11,693 bases of DNA from Coemansia sp. RSA 922 (taxonomy: Eukaryota > Kickxellomycota > Kickxellomycetes > Kickxellales > Kickxellaceae), in NCBI GenBank assembly GCA_027577415.1, contig JANBQS010000804.1, positions 1-11,693 on the forward strand, written 5' to 3'. Positions 1 to 7,853 of the stretch are shown piece by piece (position 1 is the stretch's first letter; each line of letters starts with the position of its first letter). The notes below the pieces were generated by a model. That model worked only from the letters and a program-made list of their open reading frames with translations, made no database searches and was not told the origin of the DNA. A program made the translations under genes and the position numbers.

Positions 1-9
1 ACACACTAA

Positions 10-3000
10 ATGAGTGACAACAGAAGCAAAGTATCGGCAAACTCAAAGACCAGCAGCAACAGCTCTCGCCAGCCAGCCCTCACCTACGCGGAAACTGCGA
101 ACAACCGCAGCAATAGATCCACATCTAGCGCAGACGCGACTCAGGCAGCTCCCGGCACCGGCGCACCAGCAACGGCTGCAGCAGTAGTAGCAGGAGGAAA
201 GCACAACCAACACCGCCCATCGTTCAATGGCGCTAACGGTTCGGGAGGCAACAGTGGTGCTGGCAACGGCGCTCCGGCGGTAGGCCGCGGAAATAACCCG
301 GCAGCTAAAGGTGCAGCTGCCGCTGTGCGCTCGCGCAGCCGCGATGCCCCCGTGCGCTTGCCCTCGCGCAACTCGGTATCCTCGGCCGCAGCGCCTGCCA
401 TTCAGTTTGGTTCGCTCAACCAGCAGGCTCGCCCGCCGTCACCTCCTGCGGCACAGCGCGCAGCCCCTGCCACAGCTGCCGCCACCAGCGGCGGCGTTCC
501 GGCAGCCCTGGCCAAGCCAGCCTCCAAGCCCAGCTTTGGCTCTATCCAGAGCAGCTCCGAGGACAACGCCGCCAAGCAGCCTGTTGGCAGTCAGGCGTCC
601 AGCATAAGCAGCGCCGCAGACTCATCTGCCCGCACAGCTCAGCACGGTCGCCAACAGCACCACCAGCAGCCGCAGCATCATCAACAGAATCAGCAACAGC
701 AGCACCGCCCGGGCTCCCGCTCTTCTAGTCACAGCCGGCAGTCGCAGGGCTTCGTGCCTGGTCGCAAGGACAGCGGTAGCTTCAAGCACACGGGTCCCAA
801 GAGTGGCCCTAAGCCACACGAGCAGCAACCGCTGCAACAGGCAAGCGAGATTCCGCACCACCCTCCACACTACGACGGCGGCTACCATGTCAGCCAGCCT
901 CCGACTATGGCGATGCCAGGCCCGCCGGGACCTCACCCGCAGGCCAACATGGGTGCTCAGCAGCAGCAGCAGCCGCCCCCACACTACGCCAATAACCCTT
1001 ATCGCAATCAGGGCCATCCTCACGTGCGCCCGCCTCACAGCCAGGGCCCTGGCGGCCCCTACAAGCCCCAGGCGGGTGTTCACTACGCACCGCACCACAT
1101 GGGAGGTCAACCGATGTCGCAGCCGATGGGCTACGGTATGCCCGCGCCCGGCCAGCCTCCCATGCAGGCTCCGATCATGACTACCCAACCTGGGATGCAG
1201 CCGATGGCTGGCTGGATGGCACCGCCGCCACATCAATTTGCATATATGCCCATGGGTGGTCCTGGCTACGAGCAGTACTACCGCGCTTCGCCGGCGGCTG
1301 GAGGCCCGCCACCACACAACATGTATGGCATGCCCAACTACAGCATGCCCAACCCTACACACGCCATGCCCTCTCAGATTGGCGCTCCTGGTATCATGCA
1401 AGGTCCTATGGGCGGCGCGCCCATGCCCGGTATGACTGCGGCGCCGATGGGTGGCCCACACCACCATGGTGCCCACGGCGGCCTCAGCGCAAACGCCCAG
1501 ACATTTATCCCTGGCGGTCGCCGCCCCGTACGTATCGTCAACCCAAATACCAACGAGGAGGTCGACATCTCGCAGCAGCGGCTGCGCTCTGTGTCGACTA
1601 CCAGCTCGACCCCACAGCACGCTGCTAGCGGCACTGCTTCGCCGGCGCCTGGCCTTATTGCCGAGAGGCGCGAGTCGGCCGCCACTCCCGTCGAGTCTGC
1701 ACCGGCCGAGGACGATTCTATGCCCAAGTTCAAGATTCCAAGTGCTCGCAAGGTCAATATCGTCAACCCCAACTTGCTCCCTAAGTCCGACACTGAAGCC
1801 GCCAAGCCCAAGCAGGAGACGCCGGCCGTTGTTGTTACCAAGGCGGCCCCGGCTACTGTCGATACTGCAAAGCAGCCAGAGGTTGTAACAACGGGTGCGG
1901 AGCCGATGGATGTTGACGAGAAGACTGAAGAGCCCAAGGTTGAAGCTCTCGTTGACGCTCCGCTGGCTCAGCCCGAAAGCAGCAATGTCGAAGCTGCTGT
2001 TGTCGAGCAGGCTGAGCCCAAAGTCGAGGCTGTCGCTGAGCCAGCCAAGCCCAAGGAGGCCGAATCTGTCGACATTCTGGCTGAATCGCTGTCCAAGGCG
2101 ACTCTGGTCGAGGCCGTCGAAAGTGCGACTAGCGCCGCCGAGACGGTGACCAAAGAGGCTGACTCTGAGTCCGCCCCCAGTGTCGCTGCCGAGGATAAGC
2201 CAGTGTCTCTGCCCGCCGACGAGTCCCCCGCGGCTCAGGAAGAGGAGGAGGAGGAGGAGCAGGCCGTGGATGACGATGAGGAGGAGCAGGAGGACGAGGA
2301 CGAGGAGCAGATTGAAGACTATGACGAGACCCCCGCCAAGAGCGACGACGATGGCACCGAGGAGGGCGAAATCGACGAGGATGATGATGAGAACAAGAGC
2401 GATACTCAGCGCCCACCGCCCCTGAACACCTCTCGCTCTCGCCAAGTCACCTTTAGCGAGCCACCCTCTGCTACCCGCCGTACGCTCACTCCTACCGAGA
2501 TTATCGACCTCTACGCCGGCCAAACTGTTGTGCCTGTTATAGTGGGCGAAATTTTGCGCTACCCACGCGTGTTCCTTGACCGTTTCAATGGCTTGTGCAA
2601 GCCTCCGCCTCATTTCCACTTTGAGATCATCAACACCGACGAACGTCGCTCGACTGACCGTGGCACTGCCATGCGTCGCTCGACATCCGGCTCCAGCCGC
2701 CCACGCGACCCGGCTCCTCAATCCGGATTTGGCGGTATGGGCAACTTCCGCCACACCCAGGCGCCCAATCCGATGGCTTCCTCGGAAGAGCGCTTTAGGC
2801 AGAGCACTAACGAGTTGCGCGGCCGCATGGATGGTGGACGCGGTGCCATGATGGGCGCCCGCCCGCCCTCGGGCCAGTTCCGCGGTCCTGGAGGCGGCCG
2901 GGAGAGCCGTGGTGGCCGCACCAGCAGCACTCGCGGTGGTCGTGGAGGTGGTCGCGGGGCTAGCAGTGGCCGTGGTGGACGTGGCGGCTCTCAGCATGGT

Positions 3001-5028
3001 GGTGACCGTGCTGGCCCTCCTCTGGTGGATATGGCCAATATCAAGCCTCTTGAGAAGAGCGAGAACCGCTACATTGCCAAGTCGCTCAGAGTCGGCAAGG
3101 ACGTTGTCGAGGATGACATGGATGAAGAGATCTTTGACCGTCGCATGCGCGTGCTCCTCAACAAGCTCACGCTTGACAACTTTGACACGGTCTCGGACGA
3201 GCTACTTATGTGGGGTAACAAGTCGGTCAACGAGACCGATGGTCGCGTGCTGCGTCATCTTGTCATGCTGGTCTACCAAAAGGCTATCGATGAGCCTAAC
3301 TGGGCTAGTATGTACGCGCGCCTGTGCTACAAGATGTTCTGCGACGTCGACAAGAAGGTTGAGGATCGCAACTTGCTCACCAAGGATGGCAAGTATCTCT
3401 GCGGCGGGTTCCTCGTGCGCAAGTACTTGCTGACAAAGTGCCAGGAGGACTTTGAGCGCGGCTGGAAGGTCGAGATTCCCCAGGACATGGAGTCAGAGGA
3501 GTATTACGATGCCATGAAGATCAAGCGCCGCGGTCTGGGTCTTGTGCGCTTTATTTGCGAGCTTTTCCTTCTGGACATCCTCACTGTGCGCATCATGCAC
3601 GAGTGTGTTAAGCGCCTGCTATCCAACGTCGAGACCCCCGAGGAGGAGGAGACCGAGTCGCTGGCCAAGCTGATTACTACCGTTGGCAAGAAGCTAGACA
3701 AGCCCGAGGCCAAGAGCTACATGGATGCCTACTTTGTGCGCATCCAGGCCATGTCGGTCAACAAGCACTTGACATCTCGTATCAGGTTTATGCTCAAGGA
3801 CGTTATTGAGCTGCGCAAGAGCGGATGGGTTGCGCGCATGGCTGATGCTGGACCCAAGACTATTGCCGAGATCCACGAGGACGTCGAGCGCAAGAAGCAG
3901 GCTGAGGCCGCTATGCGCCGCGCGCCATCGCACCCTGGTCGCCGGACCGATTCGCACTCCGGACGCGGTGACGGTCCTGGCGGACGCCGTGCAGGATGGA
4001 ACACGGTTGGCGGACCCAGTGGAAATGGTCGCAACGACCAGAACCAGCATGTCGGCGACCTGTCCGGCTTTGGAAATCTCTCGCGCTCTCGGCAGCGCGC
4101 GGCAGATGCCTCGACGCCTGGCTCCAATCCATTTGGTGCCTTTGCTGGAGGGTCGCGCGGCTGGTCTGGCGGCTCTTCGGACATTCGTGGCAAGAACCGC
4201 GATGAGCGGCCTCGGTCGTTGGTACTGGGTCCCGGTGGGCGCACGTTCTCCAACAGCTCGCGCGCCGACTCTAATGCTGCGACGCCCGAGCCTGTGGGCA
4301 CGCGCAACATGTTCGACTTGCTGACGAATGAGGAGGATGACGAGACGCACGCCCCACCCCGCATGGAGACCACCAAGGGGTCGTCCAAGCCAACCGAGAG
4401 CAAGTCCGCTGTGCCTTCTGCTCCTGTCCAGACGATGGACACCGAGACTATGCAGCGCAAGATCAAGGGTATGATCGACGAGTACATCAGCCTCAAGGAC
4501 GATGTCGAGTTCATGGAGTGCTTCAAGGAGCTGGGCGAGGTCAACTACCAATCGGCGGTCTTTGAGATTACCAACAACATCATGGACCGTCGACCTGCCC
4601 ATACCGAGCAAGTCACTAAGGGTATTCGGGCTCTGCGTGCCAATAACGTGTTGTCCGAGGACACTGTTGTTGCGGGTCTTGCCGAGTACAGCGAGCTTCT
4701 GGAGGACATGGCCATCGATGCGCCAAATGCCTACAAGTTCTTTGGCATGCTGATGACCGCAGCGCGTGTGCCTCTGTCCCGCGTGGCCGAGGCGCTGGGC
4801 GACTTGGCTACAAACCTGGCTTCGTCTCAGCCGCCAGCGACGTCTGTTGTCTTTTCTTACTTGAAGCACGCCGTAGAAGTTGATGGCGAGGACAAGACCA
4901 AGGACGCCATCGCCGAGGCGAAGTTTGACATTACCCGCTTCCTTAACAAGGACAAGCGGTCAGAGTCGGAAGTTCAGTCTGCACTGCAGTCCCAAGAACT
5001 GCTGTCACTTTTCCCCCAGTTTGCCTAA
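10..5028 (+). CDS. eIF4G: Translation initiation factor eIF4G (1672 aa)
   Basis: Scaffold of the cytoplasmic cap-binding complex eIF4F, bridging eIF4E, eIF4A and, by family knowledge, poly(A)-binding protein. Residues 1-500 are low-complexity, with an H/Q-rich stretch (about 211-232) and a Met/Pro/Gly-rich stretch (about 300-495). Two short IVNPN-containing repeats follow at 507-513 and 582-588, then a strongly acidic run at about 743-797. An eIF4E-binding-like segment lies at 825-865, with core YPRVFLDRF from Tyr851. An Arg-Gly-rich RGG box spans about 958-1000, before the fungal-type 'IKPLEKSENRY' linker. The MIF4G domain (eIF4A binding) covers about 1041-1276, a second Arg/Gly/Ser-rich linker about 1290-1470, and an MA3-type helical domain about 1481-1600, continuing to a C-terminus ending LLSLFPQFA. 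The start is favoured because an in-frame TAA directly precedes the ATG. No intron is needed. The gene converges on small gene A. The family call is secure; the binding partners are inferred. Confidence 0.95.
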   Translation: MSDNRSKVSANSKTSSNSSRQPALTYAETANNRSNRSTSSADATQAAPGTGAPATAAAVVAGGKHNQHRPSFNGANGSGGNSGAGNGAPAVGRGNNPAAKGAAAAVRSRSRDAPVRLPSRNSVSSAAAPAIQFGSLNQQARPPSPPAAQRAAPATAAATSGGVPAALAKPASKPSFGSIQSSSEDNAAKQPVGSQASSISSAADSSARTAQHGRQQHHQQPQHHQQNQQQQHRPGSRSSSHSRQSQGFVPGRKDSGSFKHTGPKSGPKPHEQQPLQQASEIPHHPPHYDGGYHVSQPPTMAMPGPPGPHPQANMGAQQQQQPPPHYANNPYRNQGHPHVRPPHSQGPGGPYKPQAGVHYAPHHMGGQPMSQPMGYGMPAPGQPPMQAPIMTTQPGMQPMAGWMAPPPHQFAYMPMGGPGYEQYYRASPAAGGPPPHNMYGMPNYSMPNPTHAMPSQIGAPGIMQGPMGGAPMPGMTAAPMGGPHHHGAHGGLSANAQTFIPGGRRPVRIVNPNTNEEVDISQQRLRSVSTTSSTPQHAASGTASPAPGLIAERRESAATPVESAPAEDDSMPKFKIPSARKVNIVNPNLLPKSDTEAAKPKQETPAVVVTKAAPATVDTAKQPEVVTTGAEPMDVDEKTEEPKVEALVDAPLAQPESSNVEAAVVEQAEPKVEAVAEPAKPKEAESVDILAESLSKATLVEAVESATSAAETVTKEADSESAPSVAAEDKPVSLPADESPAAQEEEEEEEQAVDDDEEEQEDEDEEQIEDYDETPAKSDDDGTEEGEIDEDDDENKSDTQRPPPLNTSRSRQVTFSEPPSATRRTLTPTEIIDLYAGQTVVPVIVGEILRYPRVFLDRFNGLCKPPPHFHFEIINTDERRSTDRGTAMRRSTSGSSRPRDPAPQSGFGGMGNFRHTQAPNPMASSEERFRQSTNELRGRMDGGRGAMMGARPPSGQFRGPGGGRESRGGRTSSTRGGRGGGRGASSGRGGRGGSQHGGDRAGPPLVDMANIKPLEKSENRYIAKSLRVGKDVVEDDMDEEIFDRRMRVLLNKLTLDNFDTVSDELLMWGNKSVNETDGRVLRHLVMLVYQKAIDEPNWASMYARLCYKMFCDVDKKVEDRNLLTKDGKYLCGGFLVRKYLLTKCQEDFERGWKVEIPQDMESEEYYDAMKIKRRGLGLVRFICELFLLDILTVRIMHECVKRLLSNVETPEEEETESLAKLITTVGKKLDKPEAKSYMDAYFVRIQAMSVNKHLTSRIRFMLKDVIELRKSGWVARMADAGPKTIAEIHEDVERKKQAEAAMRRAPSHPGRRTDSHSGRGDGPGGRRAGWNTVGGPSGNGRNDQNQHVGDLSGFGNLSRSRQRAADASTPGSNPFGAFAGGSRGWSGGSSDIRGKNRDERPRSLVLGPGGRTFSNSSRADSNAATPEPVGTRNMFDLLTNEEDDETHAPPRMETTKGSSKPTESKSAVPSAPVQTMDTETMQRKIKGMIDEYISLKDDVEFMECFKELGEVNYQSAVFEITNNIMDRRPAHTEQVTKGIRALRANNVLSEDTVVAGLAEYSELLEDMAIDAPNAYKFFGMLMTAARVPLSRVAEALGDLATNLASSQPPATSVVFSYLKHAVEVDGEDKTKDAIAEAKFDITRFLNKDKRSESEVQSALQSQELLSLFPQFA

Positions 5029-5263
5029 TAGTCTTTCGCAAACTACATTCTATTTATATTCAATATTAACTTTTTTTGTTTCGTATGCCATCCCCATGAA
5101 GATGCAAGCTTTGGCGCATTTATTCGTGATATTTAAGTAAATGTAACTATAAAGAAAGGAGGCTACATAAATCACCACTCTTGTGGAAAAAAAAAAATGA
5201 AAAATTACTAGCCCGATTTACAACTTTCTCATAAGCGTGAATTAGCCTCAAAGTTGTCATCCA
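5029..5263. other. Convergent 3' intergenic region
   Basis: This AT-rich spacer must hold the 3' ends of both eIF4G (+) and gene A (-), which converge here. I see T-rich and A-rich tracts but no gene. The stretch at about 5144-5182 (TAACTATAAAG..AGG..TACATAAA) weakly resembles the conserved 3' blocks downstream of genes B (6276-6314) and C (7639-7673), at a comparable distance from the respective TATA box (about 680, 760 and 730 nt). It may be the diverged 3' end of unit A. Confidence 0.45.
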
Positions 5264-5713
5264 CTAATTCAAAATATAATCCTCCATTTCTTCTTGTGGA
5301 AAGTCCACCACACCAATGTCTATATCATAGCACTCAGCCTCAACAATTTTACTTCCCTCTGATTCCTGCATATAAAACGACTCCTCGCTGGGGTGATGTA
5401 GTGGGCACTCTGTTAAAATAGCAGTCAGGATTTCCGAATTCTCCTTGGCTACATCTGCCTTTGGCACAATAATAATGCTATTGCCCTCTTCAATATCACC
5501 AGTATAATTAGGCGCCTCGTGTGCAGCCTGGAGTGCGCCAGGACTACCTGTAACCTTTCCAATGTAGTGTGTCTCTGAGGATACTTCTGTCTTGAAATTT
5601 GCTAGGTATTCCATAAACCTCGCATTGGTAATAGTGCCAGGTGTCATAATTTGATGTGCCTCATAACCACTGCCTTTTGTGTAATAGTAAACCGAAACTA
5701 CGTGAGTATCCAT
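5264..5713 (-). CDS. Small orphan protein, paralog A (149 aa)
   Basis: I do not recognise this protein. It is the most diverged member of the A/B/C family. Shared features in order: a start with T-(Y/H)-V-V, a central F-x-x-E-x-x-x-E-T stretch (FKTEVSSET) followed by G-K-V, a hydrophobic strand SIIIVPKADV near residue 80, then a helix-like segment ENSEILTAI and an acidic tail ending DYILN. No signal peptide or membrane segment is visible, so a soluble intracellular alpha/beta protein is my inference. The frame is open upstream to 5992, but that part runs through the TATA block and a TC microsatellite. The ATG at 5713 lies 115 nt below the TATA box and aligns with the start of paralog C, so I chose it. 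Codons often end in A or T, unlike flanking eIF4G. Its conserved promoter argues for a real gene. Confidence 0.72.
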   Translation of the reverse strand: MDTHVVSVYYYTKGSGYEAHQIMTPGTITNARFMEYLANFKTEVSSETHYIGKVTGSPGALQAAHEAPNYTGDIEEGNSIIIVPKADVAKENSEILTAILTECPLHHPSEESFYMQESEGSKIVEAECYDIDIGVVDFPQEEMEDYILN

Positions 5714-5798
5714 ATTCAAAGTTTTTGCAACAACTATGTGTATTTCAGTAGTAAAGGTGGGTGAAGCGAATGATGGTAGAGAAAAAGAAAAAATATTT

Positions 5799-5835
5799 TG
5801 GCAAGAGGGCCGCCATGCCAAATTTATACCAGAAA
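5799..5835 (-). promoter_or_regulatory. Conserved core promoter of gene A
   Basis: Read on the minus strand this is TTTCTG, G, TATAAA, 12 nt, GCCCT, CTTGCCA. The same elements with the same 12-nt spacing stand upstream of B and C. The TATA box is at 5823-5828. Here GCCCT and CTTGCCA are adjacent, whereas B and C have four extra bases between them. The downstream elements sit where transcription would be expected to begin. Unique to A is an inverted repeat TTTGGCA/TGCCAAA (5797-5803 and 5816-5822). Confidence 0.7.
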
Positions 5836-5852
5836 TATATTTTTTTTCCCCA

Positions 5853-5866
5853 CAGCAAGCTTGCTG
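5853..5866. repeat. 14-bp perfect palindrome
   Basis: CAGCAAGCTTGCTG is its own reverse complement. It lies about 25 bp upstream of the gene A TATA box, between TATA and the TC tract. It could be a dimeric transcription-factor site; the function is inferred from position only. No exact copy is seen upstream of B or C. Confidence 0.5.
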
Positions 5867-5873
5867 CCTCCTT

Positions 5874-5893
5874 TCTCTCTCTCTCTCTCTCTC
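5874..5893. repeat. (TC)10 microsatellite
   Basis: Ten uninterrupted TC units, flanked by further pyrimidines, upstream of the gene A promoter. The corresponding place upstream of B and C has shorter C/T-rich sequence (GCCTCTCC), so the tract looks like a local expansion. GA/CT tracts near promoters often affect nucleosome positioning; that role is an inference here. Confidence 0.85.
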
Positions 5894-5964
5894 CCCAACC
5901 AAAAAATGCTTTATCCAAATACATTGCTCTTTGAAATAAACTAGGAAATGTAATAAGAAACAGT

Positions 5965-6189
5965 TTACTGCGCTACTGGTGTGAATGGGCACTTTCCAAA
6001 GCTGTCATCCTTTGAAGCCATTATTTCTTTTAATGGTGTGGGGCTTTCTTTGGACAAGTTTCTGTTTCCGAAACTACTTTCATCGAAAGCAGCCAAAAAT
6101 GACGTAGATTTTAAAAGACATATATTGATAAGTGTTGAAAGATTGTAATTGAATTCATAAACCAATTGGCTTGGCTCAATAGACAGCAT
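5965..6189 (-). CDS. Doubtful 74-aa open frame
   Basis: This frame opens with ATG at 6189 and ends at TAA 5965, between the 3' flank of B and the upstream region of A. I do not recognise the product. It has no copy of the family core promoter: the sequence above it is the 3' block of gene B. A short segment, NLSKESPTPLKEIMASKDD, faintly resembles ISKDELKKAIDMAKPRS of paralog C, so it could be a decayed fragment of a fourth copy. At this AT content a 74-codon frame is easily due to chance, and I think it is more likely non-coding than not. Confidence 0.2.
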   Translation of the reverse strand: MLSIEPSQLVYEFNYNLSTLINICLLKSTSFLAAFDESSFGNRNLSKESPTPLKEIMASKDDSFGKCPFTPVAQ

Positions 6190-6467
6190 CCCCCAAGAAT
6201 GATGGAGCTTTATTAGAGTTAGTAAATTTGTAATTAATCATTGCTAACAAAAACCAAATGTTAATAAAAAAAAACTAACTAAAAAGGGAATAGAGTTAGC
6301 ATAGTATTAGAGGGACATTGCTCTTGATAGTCGAAATCCCACAGTGACTTATTACCCAAGACCCCTACTTTGGTGGATGGTGATCAACATCTGAGTGTAA
6401 TCTCAAAGTTGGCCAGCAACCTGTGAGTCTCTAAAGAGTCAATTGACTTGTTGAGCTGCAAACTCAA

Positions 6468-6956
6468 CTACACGATCTTACAACAAAATACCTTGCTGAT
6501 GAGCTTTTTTAGAAACTCAGTAATAGTATTATCTTCTGTAGACTCAATGTTACCATCTTCATGGAAAATGTATTTTTTGCTTTTCTTATATCCCTCAGAT
6601 GTATTAAATTGGTCCGCTCTACCTTTTAGTGATTTCCTACTCAAAAATACAGGAACTATGACTATACATTTAACATTTATAGTCATCACCCGTGGGATAG
6701 ATTCTGCTAATTTGTCATATTCACTTGTATCTGGGATATCAAATTTCATACAGCCTTGACCATGTTTTGTTTCATACATCTCTTGAAAGGACTTAAATTC
6801 ATTAATATCTCTATTTTCAAAGGAAATAAAGAGAGCAATAGTATCTTCTGCCGAGCCTATGTCATGTTTAATAACATATGTATAGTATGCAGTTTGCTGA
6901 CATTCGCCGTTCACATTTGAAGTTGGCTCGTTTGGTTGCAGAGTAATGGAAGACAT
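6468..6956 (-). CDS. Small orphan protein, paralog B (162 aa)
   Basis: I do not recognise this protein, but it is clearly related to paralog C. Shared pattern: YxTYV..xD (residues 24-33), a TI.. strand, a helix F..(Q/K)E..E..(Y/H)G.G..(M/A)FDI near residues 52-74, a hydrophobic strand KCIVIVPVFLS, a Lys-rich helix, then an aromatic strand KKYIF. No signal peptide or membrane span is visible. The first in-frame ATG is at 6956, 77 nt below the TATA box. The first 23 residues have no counterpart in A or C: the codon matching Met1 of C is GCA (Ala) here, and the upstream DNA matches C's untranslated leader. The tail is Lys/Cys-rich (..SKVFCCKIV) and differs from A and C. Codon use is AT-rich. Confidence 0.75.
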   Translation of the reverse strand: MSSITLQPNEPTSNVNGECQQTAYYTYVIKHDIGSAEDTIALFISFENRDINEFKSFQEMYETKHGQGCMKFDIPDTSEYDKLAESIPRVMTINVKCIVIVPVFLSRKSLKGRADQFNTSEGYKKSKKYIFHEDGNIESTEDNTITEFLKKLISKVFCCKIV

Positions 6957-7104
6957 GAGAAACAAATTGTAGTGGATGCTGGTATGTAGATGAAAAATAT
7001 GGCAAGGAGCAGGGCCACTACACTCAATTTATAGCAGAAAATGCCTTCCCGTACCAGTGTGTTTTGGAGTAGACTGCCTCTCCTTTCTTCAACTGAAAGT
7101 GCAT
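6954..7104 (-). promoter_or_regulatory. Promoter and leader of gene B
   Basis: About 150 bp closely matching 8288-8444 upstream of gene C. In minus-strand order: a GAAAGTGC-type element read on the plus strand at 7095-7104, GGAGAGGCAGTCTACTCC, GGCATTTTCTG, TATAAA (7028-7033), 12 nt, GCCCTGCTCCTTGCCA (7000-7015), then a leader with CTACATACCAGCATCCACT. The last bases include the gene B start codon, which C lacks. The strictly kept spacing around TATA supports a real RNA polymerase II promoter. Confidence 0.75.
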
Positions 7105-7853
7105 GCAGCAAGTCTCCGGTGCTTTGAAAATAGTGTCCTTGATTGCAGAACATTCCAAAAGTTCGCTAAAAGTCTCAGGTGCTTTGAAAAAACAGTTTGC
7201 AAGAAATCGAAGGCTGACTGTGAGACAGCGGAAAATGCCTGTCAAAGCATTTGTGTTCTTTGAAATCGCAGCTGCGGAAGAACAAAGCAAGCAGCCAAAG
7301 CTAAAGAACATTCCAAAAGCTTGCTTAAAGTCTCGAGTGCTTTGAAGAAACTTGAAAAAACAGTTTGCAAGCAATCCATGGCTGACTGTGAGACAGCAGA
7401 AAAAAACTGTCAAAGTATTTGTGTTCTTTGAAATCGCAGCTGCGGAAGAACAAAGCAAGCAATCAAAACAATTTCGTAGGCAATTACGCCAGATTAAGCA
7501 CCAAATAGTTGAGCATCCAAGTCATACAGCAGCTGACAGTGCTTGGTGCAGGCAATACACCCCAATATATATTATTTACTAGCGTTTTAAAACTATAGTA
7601 ATTTATTATTGCCAACAGTACAATTGCTACTAAAAAGCAACTAAAATGGGAGTATAGGTAACATAGCATTAGTCGCGTTGCAACAAATATGTCGACTGAA
7701 ATGGCATGAGAGAAATGGGAGCACAGGCTTTCACCAAATTTGAATCTCTTAAAAAAAATTGATGGCCAACAACATACAGCTAAAATAGCTAACGCTTTGT
7801 CTTGCTATTTGTGTCCAAACAAGACTCCAGATGATGTTTAATAGTGACAATAT
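7105..7853. other. Intergenic region upstream of B and downstream of C
   Basis: About 750 bp. 7105-7473 holds the tandem repeat described separately. 7474-7597 has nothing I can name. 7598-7853 is the 3' flank of gene C and carries blocks shared with the 3' flank of B: 7598-7616 (GTAATTTATTATTGCCAAC), 7639-7673 (AACTAAAATGGGA..GTAACATAGCATTAG) and 7743-7771. These may contain polyadenylation or termination signals; that is inferred from their position about 180-255 nt past the stop codon. Open frames run through the repeat in several frames on both strands, which argues for low stop density and not for a gene. Confidence 0.6.
7151..7473. repeat. Two-copy tandem direct repeat, unit about 158-168 bp
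   Basis: Copy 1 starts at 7151 and copy 2 at 7309, both with CATTCCAAAAG. Shared landmarks are AAGTCTC..GTGCTTTGAA (7170 and 7328), CAGTTTGCAAG, GGCTGACTGTGAGACAGC (7212 and 7380) and a long near-identical stretch around GAAATCGCAGCTGCGGAAG (7262 and 7430). The offset grows from 158 to 168 bp because copy 2 carries about ten extra bases around 7350. A third AAGTCTC..GTGCTTTGAA lies at 7110, so a partial leading copy exists. Both copies are preceded by a perfect nGAAnnTTCn dyad (AGAACATTCC, 7147-7156 and 7305-7314). There are no short repeat-spacer units, so this is not a CRISPR array. Confidence 0.9.

Larger units (their letters stand above)
5838..6467. other. Intergenic region between gene A promoter and gene B
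   Basis: About 630 bp of AT-rich sequence. The part next to A holds a 14-bp perfect palindrome and a TC microsatellite (separate entries), together matching the position of the C/T-rich segment upstream of the B and C TATA boxes. The part next to B (6230-6467) is the 3' flank of B and carries two blocks also found 3' of gene C: 6230-6314 (GTAATTAATCATTGC, then AACTAAAAAGGGA..TTAGCATAGTATTAG) and 6399-6421 (AATCTCAAAGTTGGCCAGCAAC in two parts). A 74-codon open frame lies between (separate entry). I see no RNA gene or mobile element. Confidence 0.55.

Noticed and set aside
622..2997. 791-codon open frame antisense to eIF4G
   Set aside because: It mirrors the low-complexity, GC-rich codons of eIF4G; its product is repetitive Leu/Arg/Val-rich text with no domain, and the sense strand is a convincing gene.
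5714..5992. N-terminal extension of gene A to 242 aa
   Set aside because: It would translate the TC microsatellite (an Arg-Glu repeat), the palindrome and the TATA block; the paralog alignment supports the start at 5713.
6448..6759. 103-codon plus-strand frame opposite gene B
   Set aside because: It overlaps gene B antisense, is rich in Leu/Ser/Phe as expected from complementing AT-rich codons, and has no matching frame opposite C or A and no promoter.
7024..7458. 144-codon minus-strand frame with internally repeated protein (LCSSAAAISKNTN twice)
   Set aside because: The protein repeat only reflects the tandem DNA repeat, the frame runs straight through the gene B TATA box and conserved promoter, and plus-strand frames are open over the same DNA.
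7105..7473. CRISPR-like or transposon repeat
   Set aside because: Only two long copies without regular spacers, no inverted termini, no target duplication and no associated enzyme gene; the genome is eukaryotic.
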